A DNA stretch of 40,158 nt from an uncultured Prevotellaceae bacterium. GTDB taxonomy: Bacteria; Bacteroidota; Bacteroidia; Bacteroidales; Bacteroidaceae. A program made the translations under genes and the position numbers. Location: positions 1-40,158 of the forward strand of contig CADCDK010000021.1 in NCBI GenBank assembly GCA_902800185.1. Reading direction: 5' to 3'. The first letter of the stretch is position 1. Every line of letters begins with the position of its first letter. The notes beneath the pieces were generated by a model, which did no database searches, was not told the origin of the DNA, and saw nothing but the letters and a program-made list of their open reading frames with translations. This document shows positions 16,482-24,523 of this stretch, piece by piece.

Positions 16482-17109
16482 ACAATCACCCAGTTTTTAT
16501 TCGACGAATGCTATTTGACGCTGAAAGCGTCAACGCTCAGTAACCGTAGGTCGGAACGGCCTGGGAAAAGATGTCTCCCATCAACCTCAAGCACTCTAAA
16601 GGAGTGCCCCCCTCTCTACAGGAGCGGTGTTCCCCTTAATTCCGATGAAAGATTCTGACAAACCGTTTCACGAGAATCGAATATTTTCAATCAAGCCGCT
16701 GTTCGGTCGAAAAAACGCCCGTATTTCGCGTTTTTGCAAACGGTTGATAATCAATCGCTTGCTTCTGATTTCAGCGTTTTCACGAACCGACTCTTCATCC
16801 CTCGATATGCAAAAGCTATGCTTTGTCGGCCTCAAGTCTAAAGGTTGAGCTTACTAAAGCTATGCTTTAAGGGTGTAAGAGCATAGCTTTGACGACCTCA
16901 ACTCAATGCTTTCAGGAGCTAAAAGCACTGCTTTGGCAACCTCACCTCATTGAAGTTGCACTGTCAAAGCTATGCTTTTGCCTTTTCGACCCTCTCTCCA
17001 CGCTCTAAAATACCATGTTAATAGTTCTTGATTTTCGATGAATTTTTCGGACAAATCGCCTGAGGTGAGAGGTAAAAAAGCTCTCCTCTTGGAACGCCCG
17101 CAGGCTCCC
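16482..17109. other. Gene-free region rich in short palindromes
   Basis: No convincing gene in 628 bp. It holds small hairpins (GCACTC TAAAG GAGTGC at 16592-16608 region) and, from 16811 to 16981, about six related copies of AAAGCTATGCTTT or its variants (AGCATAGCTTT, AAGCACTGCTTT) in both orientations, some followed by a CGGCCTCAA or CGACCTCAA tail. Two frames of about 75 codons exist but have no leader or known family. It could be transcribed from the promoter at 16420-16452. Confidence 0.5.
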
Positions 17110-18123
17110 TCACAGGTTGATAATATTGATCAGTTTCCTGTTAACTTTGTCCACATAGCTATTCTCAATGGTTTTAATGTATATGCGAGTTGTTTTCTCT
17201 GACGAATGACCCATGGCCTGCCTGATGGTTTCCATTGGGATATTCATCTGGTTGGCGATACTGGCCCATGAGTGCCTTGCTACATACATGGTAAGCACCT
17301 GCTGCAATCCCAGTTCCTGTGATATTCTCTTCAGTTGCGTGTTAATGCAATTCTGCTTGCTATGGTATTGTTTCCATTCGTCTCTGTCGTTTCTGCATAT
17401 AATAGGAAGAAGATACTGGCTACTGCCTGTCGGATAGCGGCGGACGATCTCCTCCATGCTTCTTTCCCACTTGACGACCATCTTAAAGCCCGTTTTTCTT
17501 CTCACATACGTCAGGTAGCCGTTCTCCAAATCCTTTTTCTTCAAATATGCCATGTCCACAAACGACATTCCTCTTGTATAGAAGCTGAAAAGAAACATGT
17601 CACAAGCAAACTGTTCCGCAGGGGATTTGTAATTAAAAGCTTTCAGCCTCTTCAGCACCCCGATTTCCACGGCTCTTTTCTGCGTCTTACATACACCCGT
17701 ATAGACTTCGCTGAACGGATGCGAATCTATTACCAGCTTATGTTTGACAGCACGGTTGTAGACAGCCCTGAAGATGCGCATATAGAAAGAAATTGTGTTC
17801 ATAGAAACATGGTTGTTCTTCAGATAATGCTCATAAGACTTCACAAACAGTCCATCAACATTTCTCAACACAGGGAGATGTCCGCCTGTATATCTTGCCA
17901 GACTTCTCCGCATGCATTGATAGGTCTCCGCAGTTCTAAATCGTTTTTCATCAACAAGCTTATTGACAACACGCTCGATAAAGGCATCCAATGAAACATC
18001 ATCCTTTGTTTCCTTTTCCAAGTTTCTGTCAATCCTGATAACATCATCGTTGAGTTGCAAAACAATATCAAAATCCGACAACTTCAAGTGCGGATGTGAT
18101 ATAAGAATCTTCATCATATTCAT
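17110..18123 (-). CDS. Tyrosine-type site-specific recombinase (invertase/integrase)
   Basis: Cuts and rejoins DNA at short repeats through a tyrosine nucleophile. The 337-residue protein has a SAM-like core-binding domain (about 45-140) and a catalytic domain with R184 in FYTRGMSFVDMAYL, K210 in VRRKTGFK, R283-H284 in YVARHSWASIA, H306 in MGHSSEKTT and Y315. The wording YVARHSWA and RGMSFVDM is that of the Bacteroidales invertases that switch surface genes, and the length fits them better than ICE integrases. A surface lipoprotein cluster lies upstream, and inverted 18-bp repeats flank the whole group. Start set at MNMMKIL; the third or fourth codon ATG is possible. Confidence 0.88.
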   Translation of the reverse strand: MNMMKILISHPHLKLSDFDIVLQLNDDVIRIDRNLEKETKDDVSLDAFIERVVNKLVDEKRFRTAETYQCMRRSLARYTGGHLPVLRNVDGLFVKSYEHYLKNNHVSMNTISFYMRIFRAVYNRAVKHKLVIDSHPFSEVYTGVCKTQKRAVEIGVLKRLKAFNYKSPAEQFACDMFLFSFYTRGMSFVDMAYLKKKDLENGYLTYVRRKTGFKMVVKWERSMEEIVRRYPTGSSQYLLPIICRNDRDEWKQYHSKQNCINTQLKRISQELGLQQVLTMYVARHSWASIANQMNIPMETIRQAMGHSSEKTTRIYIKTIENSYVDKVNRKLINIINL

Positions 18124-18200
18124 ACGCTTTAAATTATTTGGGAACGGTGGTGCAAAAGTAAGAAAATAAAAGAACTATATGTCTCAACATTAACACCAAA

Positions 18201-18233
18201 AATCCTCTCCCAAAGGAATTTCAGGAGAGGATT
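18201..18233 (-). terminator. Terminator after the small lipoprotein gene
   Basis: Ten-base arms AATCCTCTCC (18201-18210) and GGAGAGGATT (18224-18233), loop of 13 nt, then TTTGGTGTT on the minus strand. It separates the lipoprotein gene from the recombinase gene. Confidence 0.75.
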
Positions 18234-18274
18234 CAAAACAAACTAATAACACCTTGTATAGAGGAATATAGTCC

Positions 18275-18859
18275 TTACCTACTACATTGAATGGTGTCTC
18301 CACGGAATATGTATACAAATCTCTTTTTATTCATCTCTACAATCTTGATTTCTTCCTCCTGTTCGTGATAGTCAGAGCCGTCACTTGGCACGAAAGTAAA
18401 TACCAACTGACCGTTCTTGAATTTCCACAGCCGGAACGAGAACTCTGCAAGTCCCACAGAACAAGCCGCGCCATCCTTCACCAAGCGGATGCCATTCCCA
18501 CTTCCATCTTCGAAGAACCACAAGTTACAAAGCTCGTTCAGATTTACCGCAGAGACAAGAACGCCCTGTTGACTGGCCATACATGCCAAAGTGTCTCCTT
18601 GGGTCAGCGAGCCGGCAAAAGAGCTGTTCGGCCTCTCTTTGTCAAGTCCGAACTTCATGTCCTTCCCCTCCATATCCGTCAACATAATAGAGTTTTCTTT
18701 CACTAACTTCACCGTTGCAAAGAATGTTGAATCTTCAGCAACGACTTCCGCCTTTTTAGACGCGTCCGCTTCGCTTCTGACATGCCCGCCACACGATGCG
18801 ATGAACACCATTGCAGCAAAACCCAAGACAGAAGACTTGATCATTCTGTATATTTTCAT
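18275..18859 (-). CDS. Small lipoprotein of unknown function
   Basis: From the ATG at 18859 the protein begins MKIYRMIKSSVLGFAAMVF and reaches the lipobox FIASC, so the mature protein is anchored by cysteine about 24 residues in. The rest (about 170 residues) reads as an all-beta domain: ATVKLVKENSIMLTDMEGKD, LTQGDTLACMASQQG and a late FTFVPSDGSDYHEQEEE. No known domain recognised. An upstream ATG at 18895 is in frame but overlaps a terminator-like hairpin; another at 18844 is possible. It follows the coiled-coil lipoprotein gene by 118 nt and may share its surface role. Confidence 0.7.
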   Translation of the reverse strand: MKIYRMIKSSVLGFAAMVFIASCGGHVRSEADASKKAEVVAEDSTFFATVKLVKENSIMLTDMEGKDMKFGLDKERPNSSFAGSLTQGDTLACMASQQGVLVSAVNLNELCNLWFFEDGSGNGIRLVKDGAACSVGLAEFSFRLWKFKNGQLVFTFVPSDGSDYHEQEEEIKIVEMNKKRFVYIFRGDTIQCSR

Positions 18860-18896
18860 TTCCTGAATTAACAATTCTTGCTTCGACAGAACCAAA

Positions 18897-18930
18897 AGGA
18901 GGGAAAAGAATCACTTCTCTCCCCTCCCGA
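18897..18930 (-). terminator. Possible terminator between the two lipoprotein genes
   Basis: GGAGGGAAAAGAA (plus strand, 18898 on) pairs imperfectly with CTTCTCTCCCCTCC, followed on the minus strand by CCTTTTGG. The stem has a bulge and the T run is short, so termination may be partial. Confidence 0.4.
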
Positions 18931-18977
18931 TAGTTTACTGACTTAAAAATTGATTGTATTGCAAATAATATAACTGT

Positions 18978-21900
18978 TTATTGGTTGGGAACGACTGTTA
19001 CACTAAATTGCTTTGTCGTTACGCATCCCCAAACGTCTGTCACGACGAGGTTGAACTTAACAACAGCCGGGCCAGTCATTGACACCTGGTTGCTGGTAGC
19101 CAGCGTGAAGGTGCCGTCAGCATTCTTCGTGATACTGCTGAAGAGTGCGTTGTTACCTGTTGTCTCTGCAAATTCCACCTGAACATCAACAATACGCTCG
19201 TCATATCCTTCGAAGAATTTAACTGAATAATTGGAGGCCTCCTTCGGGTCGATAGCACTGAACTGGGCGTTGCCGATGGTTACGCTCTGACGATACCTTA
19301 CAGAGATTGACTCAACAGTCATACCCTCGTAGGTCTTGCCAGTGATATAATCCTTTGTACCAAGGATGGCATACCTAATCGGTGAAAGGAACTTGATGGT
19401 GAAGTCATCCTTCCATCCCTTTGGAGAAGAAGCCTGTGCTTCGGTGCTATAGCTGTCGAGTGAGCTGAGACCGAAGAAGCGGATACCAGCGGTAAGATTG
19501 TACACATGCTCCTGGCCTGCTGCCTCATTCATGGAAGCGTTGGGAACTACCATCTCATACTGAGGCTGTGCTGCAGTAGCGGTAGGACGATACTTCACAG
19601 GTGTTTGATTATTGGCCGATCCATAACTTGCGTTATCACGGAAGATGTAGTAAGAGCCAAGGGCGTCGAAGGCATCATCTACTTTGTAGAATGATCCGCT
19701 GAAGTCATACAGGGCACCCGTCTGTGCAACGTGGTTCGGATTTGCATCCGGATACGGAGTAGCCCAGCCAATGGTCAGCTTGTCGCTCTCGTCAAATGCT
19801 GCGGGGATATGCCACGGGTTAGGTTCTGCAGTCGGTTCCTTGATGGTAACGGTGAGGTTCATGATATTCACCTTGAATCCGTTCTGGTCGAAGAACGAAA
19901 TGGTCATCGTATAGGTTCCGGGCTTCAAGGCTGCAGGATCATAGCTGAAGCGCATCTGCTTGATGTTAGAGATGTTGGAAAGCTGTGTCTTGGCATCGCT
20001 GTTCACGACAGATACATTGGTGCAAACAGTCTGCTTGTTCTGTGTCATGAACGTGATGGCGGCATTGCCATTCAGCAGGGCTGTCTGGCCAGCGGCAGAA
20101 CCCGTAGCCTTAGCATTAACATAGTAAGCCTCCTGCGGCCATGTCGTGTTGTTGAGTCCCTTTGTGCCCTTTACGAAAGCAAAGTTGGGGAACTCGGTAG
20201 AGAATTCAGACTGAACAGCACTGCTTGTGGGAGTAATAGTCACAGTGGCATTCTCGTTGTTCCAAAGCAGTTTGTTGAAGACAACAACCTTGTCAATGGA
20301 GTATACTGTTCCATCGTAGTTCCAAATGTAGTAGCGCAGAGTAACTTTGTAATTGCTCAACGTCTGCGGGCAGTTGACATCAATCTCATCATCGCCTCCC
20401 TCGTTTGCTGCATCAAGAGTCTTCTTGAAAACGCCTGTATTAGCACCATTGAAAGAAGCGGCAGCACCTACGACCTCTGCATTTTGGCTGTTCTTAACGC
20501 TTACGCACTCAATATACTTCTTGTAAACGGGTTTGTTGCCTGTACCCATCACAAGCTTGCCCTCCAAAGCCGAGAACTGAATGTCTACGCCTGCGGCAGG
20601 AGCATTGTCAAGTGTAGAGCCGGTACCAACAAGCGTAATAGCCGTAACAGCTGTTGCAAGTGTGGGCTGCTTGTCAATGGCATAGTGAGAATAAAGTTTC
20701 TTTTCCACTTCCTTAGAGGCTCCGTTCTCAAGAATATAGGCCTTGTAGCTGGTGGTCAGCGCATACAGCTTGTCATCGACGTTGGTAGCAGGATTCTTGG
20801 TGCTCTCCCAGATACTCTTGACGGGAAGCTCCCAAAGACCGTTCTTAGACGTAGCGGCGCGGGTAATTGTAACATTAGCTGCCTTTGCATTGGTCATATC
20901 GAGGGTGTAGTAGGCACTCTTGTTTCCCAAGCTGTTCTCAAGAGAGATGGTAGCCTTGGTAGCATCGATGTCAGCAGGGTTGATTGTAGCATACAGATAA
21001 CCTGCATACTCCTGAATGTTGTAGGTTCCCACTTTCAGTTCTTTGACATCTGTTGCACCATTGTAGGGGAACAAGATGTACTGATTGTTGCTGTTGGGCT
21101 TGATAACGACAGCGCCAGAACCCTTCACCTGTGCGTAAACATTGTCCCATGCGCTTCTTGCCTGATAGATAATGCTGGTAATCAGGTTGTTGATGTTGTT
21201 GTTAATCAGGTCAGAGAGCATCTGATTAATCTTTGCGATGTTCTGATTGATGGTGGTGATAGCACTTTCGTTGGCGAGGACTTTTGCCTGCAAAGCAGTG
21301 ATTTTCTCCTGCAAAGCCTCATCAGCAGCCTTATACTCACCTTCGATATTGGAGAGCTTTGTATCGTAAGCTTTCAAATCGATGTTGGTGAAGCGCTCGC
21401 TCAGAGCTGCTATCTCCTGATCTACATACGCCTTGGCATCTGTTAAAGCCTGAGCTGCAGCAGCCTTGGCCTCTTCAACAGCAGTCTTTAAGTCGGCAAT
21501 CTCTTTTTGATTAGCCTCAATGAGGGCCTGCAGTTCGTTGTCCTTGGCATTGAGCTGAGCCAAAGCCTTGTCATTGGCATTCTTGAGATCGCTGAGAGCT
21601 GTCTCCTGTGCAAGGATGTCTGCAGCATTCTTGGCGGCAGCAGCTTCAACGGCTGTAACTCTCTCGCCGAGCACATTGATCTGTGCGGACAGAGTCTCAT
21701 TGATGGTCTTCAAGTTCTCAGCAACTCCTGCAATGGAAGTCTTGTTAGCCTCGGCCTGTGCATTGGCCTTCTCTGCCAGCGAGTAGGCGGCATCAGCCTT
21801 TGCCTGAGCCGTGTTGATACCTTGCTGAAGCTGTGCGTCTACGGCGAGCAACCCATTAATGGTCTGTCCCTGACTGGAGATCTTCTCATTTGCACTTGCC

Positions 21901-22280
21901 AAGGCTGCCTCTAAATTGGAAACGGCCTCGTCCACAAGAGCTTGGGCTGATGCAATAGCAGCGCGCTGAGCCTCGGCTGCCTGAATGTCAGCATAGCCTT
22001 TGGCATCATTGGTTGCTGCAGCAATGGCTGCCTCCAAAGCCTCGTCAGCAGCCTTGTAAGCAGTCTCCAGAGCAGACTGTTGATTCTTGAGCGCATCAAT
22101 CTCCGTCTGCACATTCGCAACTTTCTCATTGACCAAGGAGGTAAGATCAGTTGCAGTTGTCGTAACCCGTGAACGGAGGTCTGCATCATCGTAGTCATCT
22201 CCCTTACAAGATACGAACATACTTGTGGAAGCTATCAGAAAAGCACCCAAAAGTAAAATACTAAAACATTTTTTCTTCAT
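18978..22280 (-). CDS. Large surface lipoprotein with long coiled coil
   Basis: Signal peptide MKKKCFSILLLGAFLIASTS ends in the lipobox FVSC (C25), followed by KGDD, which is compatible with surface export. Residues about 35-375 are an almost unbroken Ala/Glu/Lys-rich coiled coil with AAKNAADILAQETALSDLKN-like heptads. The remaining 700 residues are beta-rich, with Ig-like text near the end (VKFNLVVTDVWGCVTTKQFS). No enzyme motif seen. The architecture suits an adhesin or stalk. The gene lies between the inverted 18-bp repeats with a tyrosine recombinase. No consensus promoter was found in the 225 nt between its start and the terminator at 22447, so expression may depend on inversion. Confidence 0.8.
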   Translation of the reverse strand: MKKKCFSILLLGAFLIASTSMFVSCKGDDYDDADLRSRVTTTATDLTSLVNEKVANVQTEIDALKNQQSALETAYKAADEALEAAIAAATNDAKGYADIQAAEAQRAAIASAQALVDEAVSNLEAALASANEKISSQGQTINGLLAVDAQLQQGINTAQAKADAAYSLAEKANAQAEANKTSIAGVAENLKTINETLSAQINVLGERVTAVEAAAAKNAADILAQETALSDLKNANDKALAQLNAKDNELQALIEANQKEIADLKTAVEEAKAAAAQALTDAKAYVDQEIAALSERFTNIDLKAYDTKLSNIEGEYKAADEALQEKITALQAKVLANESAITTINQNIAKINQMLSDLINNNINNLITSIIYQARSAWDNVYAQVKGSGAVVIKPNSNNQYILFPYNGATDVKELKVGTYNIQEYAGYLYATINPADIDATKATISLENSLGNKSAYYTLDMTNAKAANVTITRAATSKNGLWELPVKSIWESTKNPATNVDDKLYALTTSYKAYILENGASKEVEKKLYSHYAIDKQPTLATAVTAITLVGTGSTLDNAPAAGVDIQFSALEGKLVMGTGNKPVYKKYIECVSVKNSQNAEVVGAAASFNGANTGVFKKTLDAANEGGDDEIDVNCPQTLSNYKVTLRYYIWNYDGTVYSIDKVVVFNKLLWNNENATVTITPTSSAVQSEFSTEFPNFAFVKGTKGLNNTTWPQEAYYVNAKATGSAAGQTALLNGNAAITFMTQNKQTVCTNVSVVNSDAKTQLSNISNIKQMRFSYDPAALKPGTYTMTISFFDQNGFKVNIMNLTVTIKEPTAEPNPWHIPAAFDESDKLTIGWATPYPDANPNHVAQTGALYDFSGSFYKVDDAFDALGSYYIFRDNASYGSANNQTPVKYRPTATAAQPQYEMVVPNASMNEAAGQEHVYNLTAGIRFFGLSSLDSYSTEAQASSPKGWKDDFTIKFLSPIRYAILGTKDYITGKTYEGMTVESISVRYRQSVTIGNAQFSAIDPKEASNYSVKFFEGYDERIVDVQVEFAETTGNNALFSSITKNADGTFTLATSNQVSMTGPAVVKFNLVVTDVWGCVTTKQFSVTVVPNQ

Positions 22281-22382
22281 AAGAATAACATTTAATTAAT
22301 AAAAGAGAATTTGTTTATACATTTATACATTATTATATTATACCCACTTAAACATCTGCTTCTTTCGTTGTATTTTCCTTGC

Positions 22383-22400
22383 ATCTCTCGCGGAGAGATA
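22383..22400 (-). repeat. Near-palindrome, right copy (inverted relative to 16464)
   Basis: Read on the minus strand it is TATCTCTCCGCGAGAGAT, identical to 16464-16481 on the plus strand. It lies 103 nt upstream of the coiled-coil lipoprotein start, in what would be the mRNA leader. Confidence 0.6.
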
Positions 22401-22446
22401 CAACTTTCCTCTTGTGTTGGTGAAGGTTGCGAGTAGACATAAAAAA

Positions 22447-22474
22447 TCGGCAGAGCTGAAATCAGCTCTACCGA
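22447..22474 (-). terminator. Terminator after the chimeric pseudogene
   Basis: Thirteen-base arms TCGGCAGAGCTGA and TCAGCTCTACCGA with one mismatch, a 2-nt gap and TTTTTT on the minus strand. It shields the coiled-coil lipoprotein gene from read-through. Confidence 0.75.
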
Positions 22475-22505
22475 TGATGGGTTGCAAGGATGTAGCGTCG
22501 TTCTC

Positions 22506-23227
22506 TTACATGCTGGGCGACGACACGATGACGAAGGCGGAGGTGTTGGTGTAGCCAGAGGGTAATGTGAAGCTGACACCGTCCACGGTGAACGTGGTTC
22601 CCCCAGTAGCAGTCTGTTGGGTGTAGGTGTTGTAGTTCTGGCTTCCCGTGGTGAGCGCAATGGTCTTTCCGCCAATGCCCATGATGGTACCACCCTTCAC
22701 GATGATGCTGTTATCGGTCTTGAAGGTGGTTGCCTTCGAACTGGCAACAGCCGCATAGACTTCACCGCCAGTGATGTTGATGTTTCCGTCGGTCTTGATG
22801 CCTTGGGGCTTCGAGTCGAGATTGCTGTTATACTTATAACGGGCTCCCAAGGTAACAACCGTCATCCGGCCTCCCGTAACACTGATGTTACCCGTGACGT
22901 TCAAGCCCTTGCCGCCGACACCATTGCTGAGAAGTGAGACGGTTCCGCTGGACAGGGTGAACGCGCCATCGGTCTTCAGGGCCGAGCTACTGGCAATGTC
23001 CGACTCGTCTGTGTCATAGTAGGCTGCGCCAGACACCGTCACAGAAACGGTTGCACCAGCCACGAGACAAGTACTTTGCCCGTATATTGTTGATAGTCGC
23101 CTAATGAGGCATCCTTATTGCCATTGATACTGGCCCATAGAGCACGGTCACCCAGATTGTTCGTTTGCGCTTTTCCCACGCCCGACAAAAGCAAGGAGAC
23201 AACAAGTGTAAGTGTAAATCGTTTCAT
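22506..23227 (-). pseudogene. Chimera: PL11 5' end joined out of frame to a carbohydrate-binding gene 3' end
   Basis: Bases 23059-23227 encode MKRFTLTLVVSLLLSGVGKA and the next 36 residues of a PL11 lyase, close to the intact gene at 14141-16279. At GCCACGA (23059-23065), a 7-bp string shared by both parents (16111-16117 and 25077-25083), the sequence switches to a near-copy of the last 185 codons of the gene at 24524-25996. The junction is out of frame: the PL11 reading ends at TGA 23039. The second part stays open in its own frame to 22506 (ending AFVIVSSPSM) but lacks signal peptide and start. The PL11-type -7 element is retained, so it may still be transcribed. Confidence 0.85.
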
Positions 23228-23268
23228 TTTTGAGATTAGTTTCTATAGTTTTTATGTATTTGCAAGGA

Positions 23269-23276
23269 CAAAGATA
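23269..23276 (-). promoter_or_regulatory. -7 element of the chimeric locus
   Basis: TATCTTTG on the minus strand, followed upstream by the same CGAAATGTTTTAGA block seen at the PL11 promoter. About 42 nt before the ATG at 23227. Confidence 0.5.
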
Positions 23277-23334
23277 CGAAATGTTTTAGAATCGGCATGA
23301 ACTTTTTGAGGATTTTTCGCCGCCAAAGACAAAC

Positions 23335-23372
23335 AATGATGGGGACACCTTGAAACAGGTGTCTCCATCATT
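23335..23372 (-). terminator. Terminator of the OmpA-family operon
   Basis: Sixteen-base arms (23335-23350 and 23357-23372) with one mismatch around TGAAAC. The T-rich tract after it on the minus strand is interrupted (GTTTGTCTTTGG). It lies 25 nt past the OmpA-family stop. Confidence 0.7.
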
Positions 23373-23396
23373 CGAAATCTTATATTGTCCTCGCTT

Positions 23397-24494
23397 TTAC
23401 TTCTCTTCAGCGATGACGATAACGGCGCGGTTCTCGTCGTTATTCTTAAACGGCTGAATGGAATCGCCCTTGGCATCGGTGGAGATGCGGGTGGCGGGAA
23501 TACCGCGCTTCACCAGTTCCTGCTTGACGGCAGCTGCGCGCTGCTCAGAGATACGCTGGTTGATCTGTGCATTGCCCGTTCCCTTGTCGGCATATCCCGT
23601 CAGGGTGATGGTGGCCTCTGGGTGATTTTTCGCCCATGTTGCCACTTCATTGACAACGGCTTGCTGCTGGGCATCAAGCTGTGCGCTTCCCAACTTGAAG
23701 TTAACGGTCTGCGTGGTCTTGGCAGGAGCAGGCTTCGCTGGTTCCACAACAGGTGCAGGAGCAGGCTTCTCCGCCTTCTTCTCGGCTACAACAGGCTGTG
23801 CGGCAGCCGTGTTGGCGTTCTGGTTGTCATCGGTCTCCATGAGATAGGCTGTGGAGGCGGGAGCCACATTCTTTTTCTTCTTACCGAACTTGTAGGAGAG
23901 TCCCACCAAAGCATAGGGCCATGCCTTTGATCTGGTGCCACTGTTGCCATAATCGTCGGAAACCATCTGGACACCACCTTCAGCCAACACCGAGATGCTG
24001 CGTGACAGGGCTACGTCCAGTTGTCCACCTGCACGGAGATTAGGTGCAAGACGCTCGTGCTTCTTGTCCAGCAGGGGTGAGGTCACATTGTCGAAGGTGG
24101 TCTTGGCATAGTGGAGTCCGAAACCGCCGAGCAGGACGATGTTGACGGGTTTGTCATAGTGGGGATTGACAATGTTGCAAAGGTTCAGCAGGAGGTCAAC
24201 ATCACCGCCATAGTAAGCGTTTTTGAACCTCTTGCCCACGATGGGATTGTTCTGGTTCCATGCCCATCCATTGGCCTGAACACGGGCACCAATGGCGGGG
24301 GTGAAATAGGCACCAAAAGAGATGGCACCCATGGGAACCCACTTGCGGTCAACTCCCTCCTGCAGGAAAGACCTGGTTACACCACCCTGCACACTGATAA
24401 ACGGGCGTATTCCTTCATTGTCAAAAGTCTGTGCGGCGGCATTCAGTGCGAATGCCATAGCAATAGCCGCAATCCATGTTTTTCTGTACATCAT
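23397..24494 (-). CDS. OmpA-family outer-membrane protein
   Basis: Signal peptide MMYRKTWIAAIAMAFALNAAAQ; an N-terminal beta-barrel of about 190 residues (FISVQGGVTRSF, VLLGGFGLHYAKT, YALVGLSYKFG); a Pro/Ala linker; and a C-terminal peptidoglycan-binding OmpA domain with NFKLGSAQLDAQQQAVVNEV, LTGYADKGTG and NQRISEQRAAAVKQEL. It anchors the outer membrane to the wall. It begins 29 nt after the stop of the carbohydrate-binding gene and so likely forms a three-gene operon with 26394-25993 and 25996-24524. Start at either of two adjacent ATGs. Confidence 0.92.
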   Translation of the reverse strand: MMYRKTWIAAIAMAFALNAAAQTFDNEGIRPFISVQGGVTRSFLQEGVDRKWVPMGAISFGAYFTPAIGARVQANGWAWNQNNPIVGKRFKNAYYGGDVDLLLNLCNIVNPHYDKPVNIVLLGGFGLHYAKTTFDNVTSPLLDKKHERLAPNLRAGGQLDVALSRSISVLAEGGVQMVSDDYGNSGTRSKAWPYALVGLSYKFGKKKKNVAPASTAYLMETDDNQNANTAAAQPVVAEKKAEKPAPAPVVEPAKPAPAKTTQTVNFKLGSAQLDAQQQAVVNEVATWAKNHPEATITLTGYADKGTGNAQINQRISEQRAAAVKQELVKRGIPATRISTDAKGDSIQPFKNNDENRAVIVIAEEK

Positions 24495-24523
24495 ATGATA
24501 TTTTAAATTTAAAGATTAATAGT

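Noticed and set aside
16431-16848. Two plus-strand frames of about 75 codons each downstream of the 16420 promoter
   Set aside because: Composition follows the repeats, the first begins inside the promoter, and neither resembles a known protein.
19731-21446. 571-codon open frame on the plus strand opposite the coiled-coil lipoprotein gene
   Set aside because: It mirrors the low-complexity coiled-coil coding sequence, has no promoter or known family, and the minus-strand gene has a clear signal peptide and lipobox.
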